NCBI GenBank assembly: GCA_051007175.1
Contig: JBPCSL010000075.1
Coordinates: forward strand, 1 to 22,250
Reading direction: 5' to 3'
From: Mxb001 sp051007175
GTDB taxonomy: Bacteria; Actinomycetota; Actinomycetes; S36-B12
Length of the DNA stretch: 22,250 bases
This document shows positions 14,045-20,789 of this stretch, piece after piece (position 1 is the stretch's first letter; the number at the start of each line of letters is the position of its first letter). The position numbers and the translations under genes were made by a program. Under the pieces are notes generated by a model, which was given only the letters and a program-made list of their open reading frames with translations, did no database searches and was not told the DNA's origin.

Positions 14045-15150
14045 TGTCGAAGAAGCCCCTCGGTGCGCGCCTCTACGACGGCGATATCGCCATCGACTTC
14101 GTCGGACGCCGACGCACCTGGTACATCGTCTCCGCGATCATCCTGCTCGTCGCCGTCGGTGCGTTGTTCTTCCGCGGCCTCAACCTCGGTGTTGAGTTCC
14201 GTGGTGGTGCGACGTTCACGGTCCCCAAGGCCGCCTGCTCCGTCGAGGATGCCCGTAATGCCACCCAGTCCGTCGTGGGCGGGGAACCGACGGTGACGCA
14301 GACGGGCGCAGGCCTGATTCGTGTCCAGACCGAGCCCCTGACCCAGCAGCAGAACCAGGACGTGACCGTCGCCCTCGGCGCGGCCTGCGGAGTGTCGGCC
14401 ACCGACATCACCGTGCAGGCCGTCGGGCCGTCCTGGGGCCAGGAGATCACGAGCAAGGCTCTCCAGGCTCTTGTCGTCTTCCTGCTGCTCCTGGCGCTCT
14501 TCCTATCGATCTACTTCGAATGGCGCATGGCCGTGGCCGCACTCGTGGCGCTGGTGCACGACGTCGTCATCACGGTGGGCATCTATGCCCTGACCGGGCT
14601 GGAGGTGACGCCGGCCACCGTGATCGGCGTTCTCACCATCCTCGGCTACTCCCTCTACGACACCGTCGTCGTCTTCGACAAGGTGCGCGAGAACACCAAG
14701 GGCATCACGGGCCAGTCGATGCAGACGTACGCCGAGGCCGCCAATCTCGCGGTGAACCAGACCCTCGTCCGCTCCATCAACACCACGATCGTCGCGCTGC
14801 TGCCGATCATCGCCATCATCGTGGTCGGGGCAGGCCTGCTGGGCGCCGGCACGCTGCTCGACCTGGCTGTCGCCCTGGCTGTGGGCATGGCGGCCGGCGC
14901 CTACTCCTCGATCTTCATCGCCACGCCGTTCCTCGTGCAGCTAAAGGAAGGCCAGGCCGATATCAAGGCCCTCGATGCGCGCGTGAAGTCCCGCCGTGGC
15001 GGCTCAGGCAAAAAGGCCACCGAGTCCCGCGACGTACCGGATGCTGGCGATGACCCCGCGAGCACCGGGCTGCGGACCGATCCGGCGATCGTCACCGGGC
15101 AGCGCAGCCAGCCGAAGCGGCAGCCGCGGTCCAAGCGCGGCAAGAAGTAG
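14044..15150 (+). CDS. secF: Protein translocase subunit SecF
   Basis: Partner of SecD in the translocon-assisting complex, 368 residues. Seen: membrane helix 1 (about 27-44), GVEFRGGATFTV (49-60), a small extracytoplasmic domain with the first of two cysteines near residue 66, and five C-terminal helices including GYSLYDTVVVFDKVREN (201-217, with the conserved Asp206) and the closing segment GAYSSIFIATPFL. The C-terminus is a basic, disordered tail rich in Lys, Arg, Ser and Pro. The start overlaps the secD stop by one base, so translation is probably coupled. In M. tuberculosis apt separates secF from rel; here rel follows directly after 49 bases. Confidence 0.96.
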   Translation: MSKKPLGARLYDGDIAIDFVGRRRTWYIVSAIILLVAVGALFFRGLNLGVEFRGGATFTVPKAACSVEDARNATQSVVGGEPTVTQTGAGLIRVQTEPLTQQQNQDVTVALGAACGVSATDITVQAVGPSWGQEITSKALQALVVFLLLLALFLSIYFEWRMAVAALVALVHDVVITVGIYALTGLEVTPATVIGVLTILGYSLYDTVVVFDKVRENTKGITGQSMQTYAEAANLAVNQTLVRSINTTIVALLPIIAIIVVGAGLLGAGTLLDLAVALAVGMAAGAYSSIFIATPFLVQLKEGQADIKALDARVKSRRGGSGKKATESRDVPDAGDDPASTGLRTDPAIVTGQRSQPKRQPRSKRGKK

Positions 15151-15166
15151 CGGCAGCCCGCCCTCG

Positions 15167-15172
15167 TACACT
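15167..15172 (+). promoter_or_regulatory. Putative -10 box for rel (TACACT)
   Basis: TACACT fits TANNNT and would start a transcript near 15179, about 21 bases before the rel start codon. It sits in the 49-base gap after secF, so rel can have its own promoter besides read-through from secDF. No clear -35 box. Confidence 0.4.
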
Positions 15173-15188
15173 GACGGAGACCCCGACC

Positions 15189-15197
15189 GGAGGTGAT
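15189..15197 (+). promoter_or_regulatory. Near-perfect ribosome binding site of rel
   Basis: GGAGGTGAT matches nine consecutive bases of the complement of the 16S rRNA 3' end, the longest such match I noticed in this window. The GGAGG core is six bases from the GTG at 15200, fixing that start and predicting efficient initiation. Confidence 0.7.
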
Positions 15198-15199
15198 GA

Positions 15200-17467
15200 G
15201 TGGCGCAGGAGGCGACGACACCCCGTGACGCCCTCCCGGTGGAGGGCTCCGGAGGGCTGAGGTCGCGCCTTGCCCGGCTGACGGGGCAGCGGGCCTCCGC
15301 GCCCGCCGAGTTGGAGCCGCTGATCCGGACGCTGCGCCAGTACCACCCGAAGGCCGACACCAAGGACCTCCAGCGGGCCTACGAGACGGCGGCCTACCTG
15401 CACCGTGACCAAAAGCGGCGCTCGGGCGAGCCTTACATCACCCACCCCCTGGCGGTCGCGACCATCCTGGCCGAGCTCGGGATGACGGCGCCCACGCTGT
15501 CCGCGGCGCTCCTGCACGACACGGTCGAGGACACCGGCTACAGCCTGGAGGCCCTGCGCGAGGACTTCGGCGACGAGGTCGCCTCCCTCGTGGACGGTGT
15601 CACGAAGCTCGACCGGGTCTCCTACGGGCAGGCGTCAGCGGCCGAGACCGTGCGCAAGATGGTGGTGGCCATGGCGCGCGATATTCGCGTGCTCGTCATC
15701 AAGCTGTCCGACCGCCTGCACAACATGCGCACAATTCAGTTCATGCCGCCGGAGAAGCAGGAGAAGAAGGCGCGCGAGACGCTCGAGATCTACGCGCCTC
15801 TCGCTCACCGCCTCGGCATGAACACCATGAAATGGGAGCTTGAGGACCTCTCCTTCGCCACGCTCTACCCCAAGATCTACGACGAGATCGAGCACCTCGT
15901 AGGCCAGCGCGCCCCCTCTCGCGACCAGTACCTGACGCGAGTGATCGGCGAGATCGAGTCGGACCTGCGTGAGGCGCGGATCAAGGCCTCGGTCACCGGT
16001 AGGCCCAAGCACTACTACTCCGTCTACCAGAAGATGATCGTGCGTGGCCGCGACTTCGCCGATATCTACGACCTGGTCGGCGTGCGCATCCTGGTGGAGA
16101 GCGTGCGCGACTGCTACGCGGTCCTGGGCATCATCCACTCGCGCTGGAGCCCCGTGCCGGGGCGTTTCAAGGACTTCATCGCGATGCCCAAGTTCAACAT
16201 GTACCAGTCCCTGCACACGTCGGTGATCGGCCCCGAGGGCAAGCCGGTGGAGCTGCAGATCCGCACCTGGGACATGCACCGGGCAGCGGAGTTCGGCGTC
16301 GCCGCGCACTGGCGCTATAAGCAGCGCGATGTGGGGGGCAAGCAGGGGCCGGATGACTTCGGCTGGCTGCGGCAGCTCCTCGAGTGGCAGCGGGAGACCG
16401 AGGATCCAGACGAGTTCCTCGACTCCCTCCGCTACGACCTGTCGTCATCCGAGGTTTTCGTCTTCACTCCCAAGGGCGACGTGGTGGCGCTCCCGCAGGG
16501 CAGCACGCCCGTCGACTTCGCCTACACCGTGCACACCGAGGTGGGGCATCGGTGCGTGGGCGCCCGCGTCAACGGCAAGCTCGTGCCGCTCGAGTCATCG
16601 CTGGAGAACGGCGATGTCGTGGAGGTCTTCACGTCGAAGGCCGAAGGGGCCGGGCCGAGCCGGGACTGGCTCACCTTCGTCCAGTCGCCGCGTGCCCGGA
16701 GCAAGATCAAGGCCTGGTTCTCCAAGGAGCGGCGCGAGGAGGCGATCGAGCAGGGCAAGGACTCGATCGTCCGGGCCATGCGCAAGGAAGGCCTGCCCCT
16801 GCAGCGACTGATGACCAACCAGGCCCTCACCACGATCGCGGCCGAGTTCCACCAGCCCGATGTTTCGGCGCTCTACGCCGCGGTGGGGGAGGGCCGTGTG
16901 TCGGCGGCCAGCATCGTGAAGAGGCTGGTGGCGGCCGTCGGTGGCGTCGACGCCGCTGCCGATGAGTCCGCGGAGGCTTTCACCCCGGCGACCCCGAAGC
17001 GGTCGCTGGCCACGGGAGACGCGGGCGTGGTGGTGAAGGGCGCCGGGGACGTGTGGGTCAAGCTCGCGCGCTGCTGCACCCCCGTCCCGGGAGATGACAT
17101 CGTCGGATTCGTCACGCGGGGATCGGGGGTGTCGGTCCATCGGCGCTCATGCGTCAACGTGCCCGGGCTGCAGGCCCAGGAGGGTGCGGCCACGCGCTTC
17201 GTCGAGGTCGAATGGGCCCCCACGGGCTCCAGCGTCTTCCTCGTCAATATCCAGGTCGAGGCACTGGATCGCGCCCGTCTGCTCTCCGATGTCACGAGGG
17301 CGCTTTCCGACCAGCACGTCAACATCCTCAGCGCTTCGGTGCAGACCACGCGTGAGCGCGTCGCGCTGTCACGCTTCACGTTCGAGATGGCCGATCCCAA
17401 GCACCTCGGTTCCGTGCTCAAGGCGGTGCGATCGGTGGAGGGCGTGTACGACGCCTATCGGGTCTGA
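15200..17467 (+). CDS. rel: Bifunctional (p)ppGpp synthetase/hydrolase Rel
   Basis: Stringent-response enzyme of 755 residues that makes and degrades (p)ppGpp. Domains in order: hydrolase HD domain with His82, His106-Asp107 and the ED pair Glu110/Asp111 (LLHDTVEDT), so hydrolysis should be intact; synthetase domain with GRPKHYYSVYQKM (267-279), RFKD (322-325) and ELQIRT (351-356). The basic RxKD loop is the type found in bifunctional Rel rather than the acidic ExDD of monofunctional RelA. Then a TGS domain (about 415-480, EVFVFTPKGDV), a helical and zinc-finger-like region with Cys-Cys in KLARCCTPVPGDD, and a C-terminal ACT domain (about 680-755). The 3' end overlaps the convergent DUF349 gene by 13 bases. 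Confidence 0.97.
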   Translation: MAQEATTPRDALPVEGSGGLRSRLARLTGQRASAPAELEPLIRTLRQYHPKADTKDLQRAYETAAYLHRDQKRRSGEPYITHPLAVATILAELGMTAPTLSAALLHDTVEDTGYSLEALREDFGDEVASLVDGVTKLDRVSYGQASAAETVRKMVVAMARDIRVLVIKLSDRLHNMRTIQFMPPEKQEKKARETLEIYAPLAHRLGMNTMKWELEDLSFATLYPKIYDEIEHLVGQRAPSRDQYLTRVIGEIESDLREARIKASVTGRPKHYYSVYQKMIVRGRDFADIYDLVGVRILVESVRDCYAVLGIIHSRWSPVPGRFKDFIAMPKFNMYQSLHTSVIGPEGKPVELQIRTWDMHRAAEFGVAAHWRYKQRDVGGKQGPDDFGWLRQLLEWQRETEDPDEFLDSLRYDLSSSEVFVFTPKGDVVALPQGSTPVDFAYTVHTEVGHRCVGARVNGKLVPLESSLENGDVVEVFTSKAEGAGPSRDWLTFVQSPRARSKIKAWFSKERREEAIEQGKDSIVRAMRKEGLPLQRLMTNQALTTIAAEFHQPDVSALYAAVGEGRVSAASIVKRLVAAVGGVDAAADESAEAFTPATPKRSLATGDAGVVVKGAGDVWVKLARCCTPVPGDDIVGFVTRGSGVSVHRRSCVNVPGLQAQEGAATRFVEVEWAPTGSSVFLVNIQVEALDRARLLSDVTRALSDQHVNILSASVQTTRERVALSRFTFEMADPKHLGSVLKAVRSVEGVYDAYRV

Positions 17468-18984
17468 CTGCCCCCGCTGAACTCGGAGACCGTCCCTTCG
17501 ACGGCCGCGAGCAGGGCTCGGGTGCTCTCGACGCTGCGCTCCGCCTCCGCCACGGCCCTGGGGTCGCCCGTGGCCCGAGCTGCCGTCAGCGCCGCTTCGG
17601 AGCGCTCGAGTGCGGTGCGGAACTTGGCGGCCGTGTCCTCGGCGCGTGCCCGCACCTCCGGGTTGGTGGCCTTCCAGCGCTGCTGATCGGCCTTGCGGAT
17701 GGCCTCCTCGACCGCCCGCAGGCGCCCCTCGACGCGATCGCGCTCGCCCCGGGGCACGTGGCCGATCGACTCCCAGCGGTCTTGGATGCCGCGCAGGCTG
17801 CGCTTGGCCGCGGCGATATCGCCGATGGGGAGGAGGGTCTCCGCCTCGGCGACGAGGGCGAGCTTGCGCTCCAGGTTGCCCTGGAACTCCGAGTCGCGCT
17901 CGGCATTGGCCGCATCCCGCGCGGCGAAGAAGGCGTCCTGTGCGGCACGGAACTCTCCCCAGAGCCGCTGCTCGTCCTGCCGACCGGCATGGCCGGCCGA
18001 CTTCCAGCGGGTCATGAGGTCGCGGTAAGCGCGGGAAGTGTCGGCCCACTGCGTCGACGCGGAGAGCGCCCGCGCCTCGGCCACGAGCTTCTCCTTGGCA
18101 GCCACGGCATCGCGGCGCTCGACCTCGAGGGTGGCGAAGTGCTGGCGACGCTGCCGCTCGAAGGAGGTGCGCGCCGTGCTGAAGCGCTTCCACAGGGCCT
18201 GCTCCCGGCCTCGGTCAATGCGCGGCGCGGACTTCCACGCCTCGAGCAGCGCGGCAAACCGCTCCCCGGTGGCCTTCCATTGACGGGAGCCCGAGAGCGA
18301 CTCCGCTTCGACGACGAGGGCCTCGCGGGCAGCGAGCGACTCCTCCCGCTGCTGGCGCCGGGCCTCGTGGCGGCGCTCCTGCTCCTCGGCCATGAGCCGC
18401 TCGACCTCGGCGCAAGAGGCGGCCAGCTGGGTCACGTCGCCGATGAAGGCGGGAGCGGCCACAGCGGCACGTGCATGCTCCACGGCTGCCTTGGCCGTGT
18501 CGAAGCCCCGCCCCTCGCGAAGGCGATGCGCTGCCAGGTCGACCTCGACCTGGATGTCATCGAACTTCCGGCCGAAGAAGGCCAGGCCCTCCTCGCGCGT
18601 ACCGGCCGCCCAGTTGCCCACCACGACGTCGCCTTCGGGGGTGGAGAGCCATGCCGTCCCATCGTCATCGATGCGGCCGAAGAGGGCCGGGTCCGTGCGA
18701 CGCTGCGGCGGCAGGCTCTCGGCGCCCCGCGATGGAGTGGGGCGTCGCAGGCCTGCCGGGGTGGGCGCGCGCCCGGGCAGGGGAATCGCGGCTATCGACA
18801 CCGCTTCTTCGACGACCACGACACCATGGTCAGTCGCGGTCACGACGACCTCGGTGACCTCGACGAGGGCCGCGGAGTCGCGGGTCTCGATCGCCGGCGC
18901 CGGTGGCCTGCCCTCGAGCGCGCCGAAGGGCACGACGGGGGGAGCCGTCTCCTCGACGACCTCAGGTTCCCAGTTGTCGCTCAT
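17455..18984 (-). CDS. DUF349 repeat protein
   Basis: Cytoplasmic, highly charged, mostly alpha-helical protein of 509 residues with no signal peptide. The first ~95 residues are Pro/Val/Thr-rich and probably disordered; residues about 105-150 form a small domain containing TAWLSTPEGDVVVGNW. Three DUF349 units follow at about 231-278, 307-358 and 383-437, each with the pattern W-x(n)-W(K/E)S-x(n)-(R/E)LW-x-F or its variant. A helical tail rich in Ala, Arg and Glu ends the protein. Its function is unknown to me. It lies beside rel, tail to tail, and downstream of the cyclophilin gene in the same direction with a 55-base gap, so these two may share a transcript. The ATG at 18984 follows GGAGACC. 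Confidence 0.88.
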   Translation of the reverse strand: MSDNWEPEVVEETAPPVVPFGALEGRPPAPAIETRDSAALVEVTEVVVTATDHGVVVVEEAVSIAAIPLPGRAPTPAGLRRPTPSRGAESLPPQRRTDPALFGRIDDDGTAWLSTPEGDVVVGNWAAGTREEGLAFFGRKFDDIQVEVDLAAHRLREGRGFDTAKAAVEHARAAVAAPAFIGDVTQLAASCAEVERLMAEEQERRHEARRQQREESLAAREALVVEAESLSGSRQWKATGERFAALLEAWKSAPRIDRGREQALWKRFSTARTSFERQRRQHFATLEVERRDAVAAKEKLVAEARALSASTQWADTSRAYRDLMTRWKSAGHAGRQDEQRLWGEFRAAQDAFFAARDAANAERDSEFQGNLERKLALVAEAETLLPIGDIAAAKRSLRGIQDRWESIGHVPRGERDRVEGRLRAVEEAIRKADQQRWKATNPEVRARAEDTAAKFRTALERSEAALTAARATGDPRAVAEAERSVESTRALLAAVEGTVSEFSGGSQTR

Positions 18985-19039
18985 CGGTCTCCGCTCGCCA
19001 GTGGCCCTCGTCCTGGATCGTCCGAGGTCGATCCTGTCA

Positions 19040-19939
19040 TCAGGCCTTGGTGGCCGTCACCTTCGCCGTCTCGATCGTGACCGGCTGGGCGGGCCGGCCG
19101 TCGGCGCCCCCGCCGTCCACCCCCGCGGCCGCGATGCCCTTGACGATGTCGAGGCCCTGGGTGACCTTCCCCCAGATGGTGTAGCCCGAGGGGAGGGTGG
19201 TGTTGTCGTAGACGATGAAGAACTGGCTGCCGCCCGTGCCGGGGCCGGCATTGGCCATGGCGACGGTCCCGGCGGGGTAGTTGTCGGCACCCTCCGGCGG
19301 GAGGTTCTCGTCAGGGATCGAATAGCCCGGACCACCGGTGCCATCCCCCTTGGGGTCGCCGCACTGGAGGACGTAGATGCCCTCCGTGGTGAGGCGATGG
19401 CAGGAGGTGAGGTCGAAGTATCCCTGGTCGGCAAGGAAGACCATCGAGTTGACCGTGGCGGGTGCCTTCTCGGCGTCCATCGCGATCTCGATATCTCCGC
19501 AGTTCGTCGCGAGCGTGAGGGAGTACGCCGTGCCCGGCTTGAGGGCATCGGCGGGAGCCTTGTCCCAGGACATGTCATCGGGTCGTGGCGAGGGCGCCGG
19601 ATCGCAGGTGATGGCGGGCTCCGGCGACGACGTTGCGGTGGGCGACGGGGAGTCGGACGGGGCCGGGCTGTCCGAGGGGGCCGGACTGTCGGAGGGAGCG
19701 GGCGAGCTGTCGGTCGGTGCGGGGCTGGCACTCGCCGACGCTGACGCATCCGCTTCGGTGGGGGCCGAGGACCGGTTGAGCGCGAACCACGTGAGACCCG
19801 CTCCAACCACGGCCAGCACCGCGATGGTGGCGATGATCGCGTTGCGGCGGCGGCGCGAATGCTGAGCCTCGGCTCGGCGCGCGGCCTGCCTCTCGGCCTT
19901 GGCGCGTGCGACCTCTCGACGTCGCTTGCTGCTCGTCAC
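19040..19939 (-). CDS. Membrane-anchored cyclophilin-type peptidyl-prolyl isomerase
   Basis: Proline isomerase of 299 residues predicted to act outside the membrane on secreted proteins. Layout: a very basic cytoplasmic N-terminus (residues 1-32), one membrane helix (about 33-54), a Ser/Ala/Pro/Asp linker (about 58-117) with SPAPSD repeats, then the cyclophilin domain (about 130-295). Seen: the catalytic arginine in CHRLTT (Arg182; most cyclophilins have FHR), LQCGDPKGDGTGGPGY (191-206), and GSQFFIVY (237-244). CHR and the two nearby cysteines are usual in actinobacterial members. The GTG at 19939 is supported by GGGAG six bases upstream. The gene is read away from the metallohydrolase gene, with a 133-base divergent control region. 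Confidence 0.9.
   Translation of the reverse strand: MTSSKRRREVARAKAERQAARRAEAQHSRRRRNAIIATIAVLAVVGAGLTWFALNRSSAPTEADASASASASPAPTDSSPAPSDSPAPSDSPAPSDSPSPTATSSPEPAITCDPAPSPRPDDMSWDKAPADALKPGTAYSLTLATNCGDIEIAMDAEKAPATVNSMVFLADQGYFDLTSCHRLTTEGIYVLQCGDPKGDGTGGPGYSIPDENLPPEGADNYPAGTVAMANAGPGTGGSQFFIVYDNTTLPSGYTIWGKVTQGLDIVKGIAAAGVDGGGADGRPAQPVTIETAKVTATKA
19650..19703 (-). repeat. Three 18-base tandem repeats encoding SPAPSD units in the cyclophilin linker
   Basis: Three imperfect copies of an 18-base unit lie head to tail and encode repeated SPAPSD in the extracytoplasmic linker, with further Ser/Pro/Ala-rich sequence on both sides. Copies differ at a few bases, mainly at third codon positions. 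The unit length is a multiple of three, so copy-number changes would alter linker length without breaking the frame. Confidence 0.7.
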
Positions 19940-19958
19940 CTCGGACTCCCTCCTCGTG

Positions 19959-19982
19959 CGGCGCCGTGGCGCGATGGCGCCG
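19959..19982 (-). promoter_or_regulatory. Hairpin in the cyclophilin gene leader
   Basis: CGGCGCC (19959-19965) and GGCGCCG (19976-19982) can form a seven-base stem with a ten-base loop; each arm is also nearly palindromic by itself. It lies between the proposed -10 box at 19990-19995 and the ribosome site of the cyclophilin gene. It could be an operator or a leader stem-loop; GC-rich chance pairing is not excluded. Confidence 0.3.
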
Positions 19983-19989
19983 AGCGGCG

Positions 19990-19995
19990 AGTCTA
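19990..19995 (-). promoter_or_regulatory. Putative -10 box for the cyclophilin/DUF349 unit (TAGACT)
   Basis: On the minus strand TAGACT fits TANNNT and would start a transcript near 19983, about 44 bases before the cyclophilin GTG. It is only 16 bases from the opposite-facing box at 20011, so the two promoters could compete or share a regulator. No clear -35 box. Confidence 0.4.
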
Positions 19996-20010
19996 CGAAC
20001 CGCCCCCCGG

Positions 20011-20016
20011 TAGGCT
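20011..20016 (+). promoter_or_regulatory. Putative -10 box for metallohydrolase-hisS-aspS (TAGGCT)
   Basis: TAGGCT is the same hexamer as before yajC and secD. The predicted transcript start near 20023 leaves a leader of about 50 bases that includes a GGAGG site (20046-20050) and an eight-codon frame. Upstream sequence overlaps the divergent cyclophilin promoter. I saw no T-box-like leader, which would need far more room. Confidence 0.45.
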
Positions 20017-20055
20017 CGGGCTGCCCCTTTCGTCCCGTCCCGCCCGGAGGTCCTC

Positions 20056-20082
20056 ATGCGTGCGAGGCCACTGTGTTCGTGA
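20056..20082 (+). CDS. Possible eight-residue upstream reading frame (MRARPLCS)
   Basis: An ATG five bases after a good GGAGG site opens a frame of eight codons whose TGA overlaps a GTG (20079) of the metallohydrolase in the GTGA style seen throughout this window. The proposed metallohydrolase start, GTG 20073, has only a weak GAGG site. This uORF may thus collect ribosomes and couple translation to the hydrolase, or mark a recent shift of the true start. It could also be chance. Confidence 0.25.
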   Translation: MRARPLCS

Positions 20083-20789
20083 CGGGGTTCCCCGCGGGGT
20101 CATGGGGGACGAATTGTTACGTGGTCGCAACCGGGGAAGGCGAGGACTGCCTCGTCGTGGACCCCGGCCAGGACAGCGTGGAGGGCCTCGCCGAGGTATT
20201 CCGCGAGCATCGCCTCCGGCCCGTCGCGGTCCTGCTGACCCATGGGCACATCGACCACGTGTGGTCGGTCGCGCCGCTCACGGCGGGGCATGGCATCCCG
20301 GCCTACATCCACGACGACGACCGCTATCGCCTCGCGGACCCGGCCGGCTCGAGCTTCGCCTTCGCTCGCGAGCAGCTGCTGTCCATGACCAAGGGCGCGC
20401 TCGAGCTCACCGAGCCCGAGGACGTGCGCACCTTCGGAGATCAGGCGCGCCTGGAGATCGCGGGAGTGCCACTCACCATCGCGCACGCCCCGGGCCACAC
20501 CGAAGGGTCGTCGGTGTTCATTGCCCCGCGGGAGGGCAGCAGGCCGCCGGTGATGCTGTCAGGAGACCTGCTCTTCGCGGGATCCATCGGCCGCACCGAC
20601 CTTCCCGGCGGGGATCCGGTCGCCATGACGGAGAGCCTGCGTCGCGTGGTCCTGCCCCAGGACGACGACATGATCGTCATGCCCGGACACGGTGAGCTCA
20701 CCACCATCGGCGACGAGCGGTCGGGGAATCCCTACCTCGTCGAGCTCCTCGGCGGCGGGATCGACCGCATGCCCTCGAGAGGCCTGTGA
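20073..20789 (+). CDS. Metallo-beta-lactamase-fold hydrolase, glyoxalase II type
   Basis: Zinc hydrolase of 238 residues, cytoplasmic, similar to hydroxyacylglutathione hydrolase. All metal ligands of the family are visible: THGHIDH (residues 56-62: His57, His59, Asp61, His62), His142 in HAPGHTEGS, bridging Asp165 in LSGDLLFAGSIGRTDLPGG, and His206 in MPGHGE. Actinobacteria usually lack glutathione, so the true thioester substrate is unknown; mycothiol or bacillithiol conjugates are possible. The start is taken as GTG 20073, giving VFVTGFPAGSWGTNCY like actinobacterial homologues; GTG 20079 is an alternative. A longer open frame upstream (from 19899) runs into the divergent gene and is rejected. 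The stop overlaps the hisS start. Confidence 0.9.
   Translation: MFVTGFPAGSWGTNCYVVATGEGEDCLVVDPGQDSVEGLAEVFREHRLRPVAVLLTHGHIDHVWSVAPLTAGHGIPAYIHDDDRYRLADPAGSSFAFAREQLLSMTKGALELTEPEDVRTFGDQARLEIAGVPLTIAHAPGHTEGSSVFIAPREGSRPPVMLSGDLLFAGSIGRTDLPGGDPVAMTESLRRVVLPQDDDMIVMPGHGELTTIGDERSGNPYLVELLGGGIDRMPSRGL

Noticed and set aside
17500..17540. Possible terminator hairpin near the rel/DUF349 junction
   Set aside because: The only pairing seen (about five bases, CCGTC/GACGG) lies inside the DUF349 coding sequence and has no T-run; too weak to call.
17758..19744. Two long plus-strand frames (440 and 450 codons) opposite the DUF349 and cyclophilin genes
   Set aside because: Products are low complexity and lack motifs, whereas the minus-strand frames show DUF349 repeats and cyclophilin signatures with ribosome sites.
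19899..20072. N-terminal extension of the metallohydrolase
   Set aside because: It would overlap the divergent cyclophilin gene and the promoter region, and homologues start near the FVTGFPAG segment.
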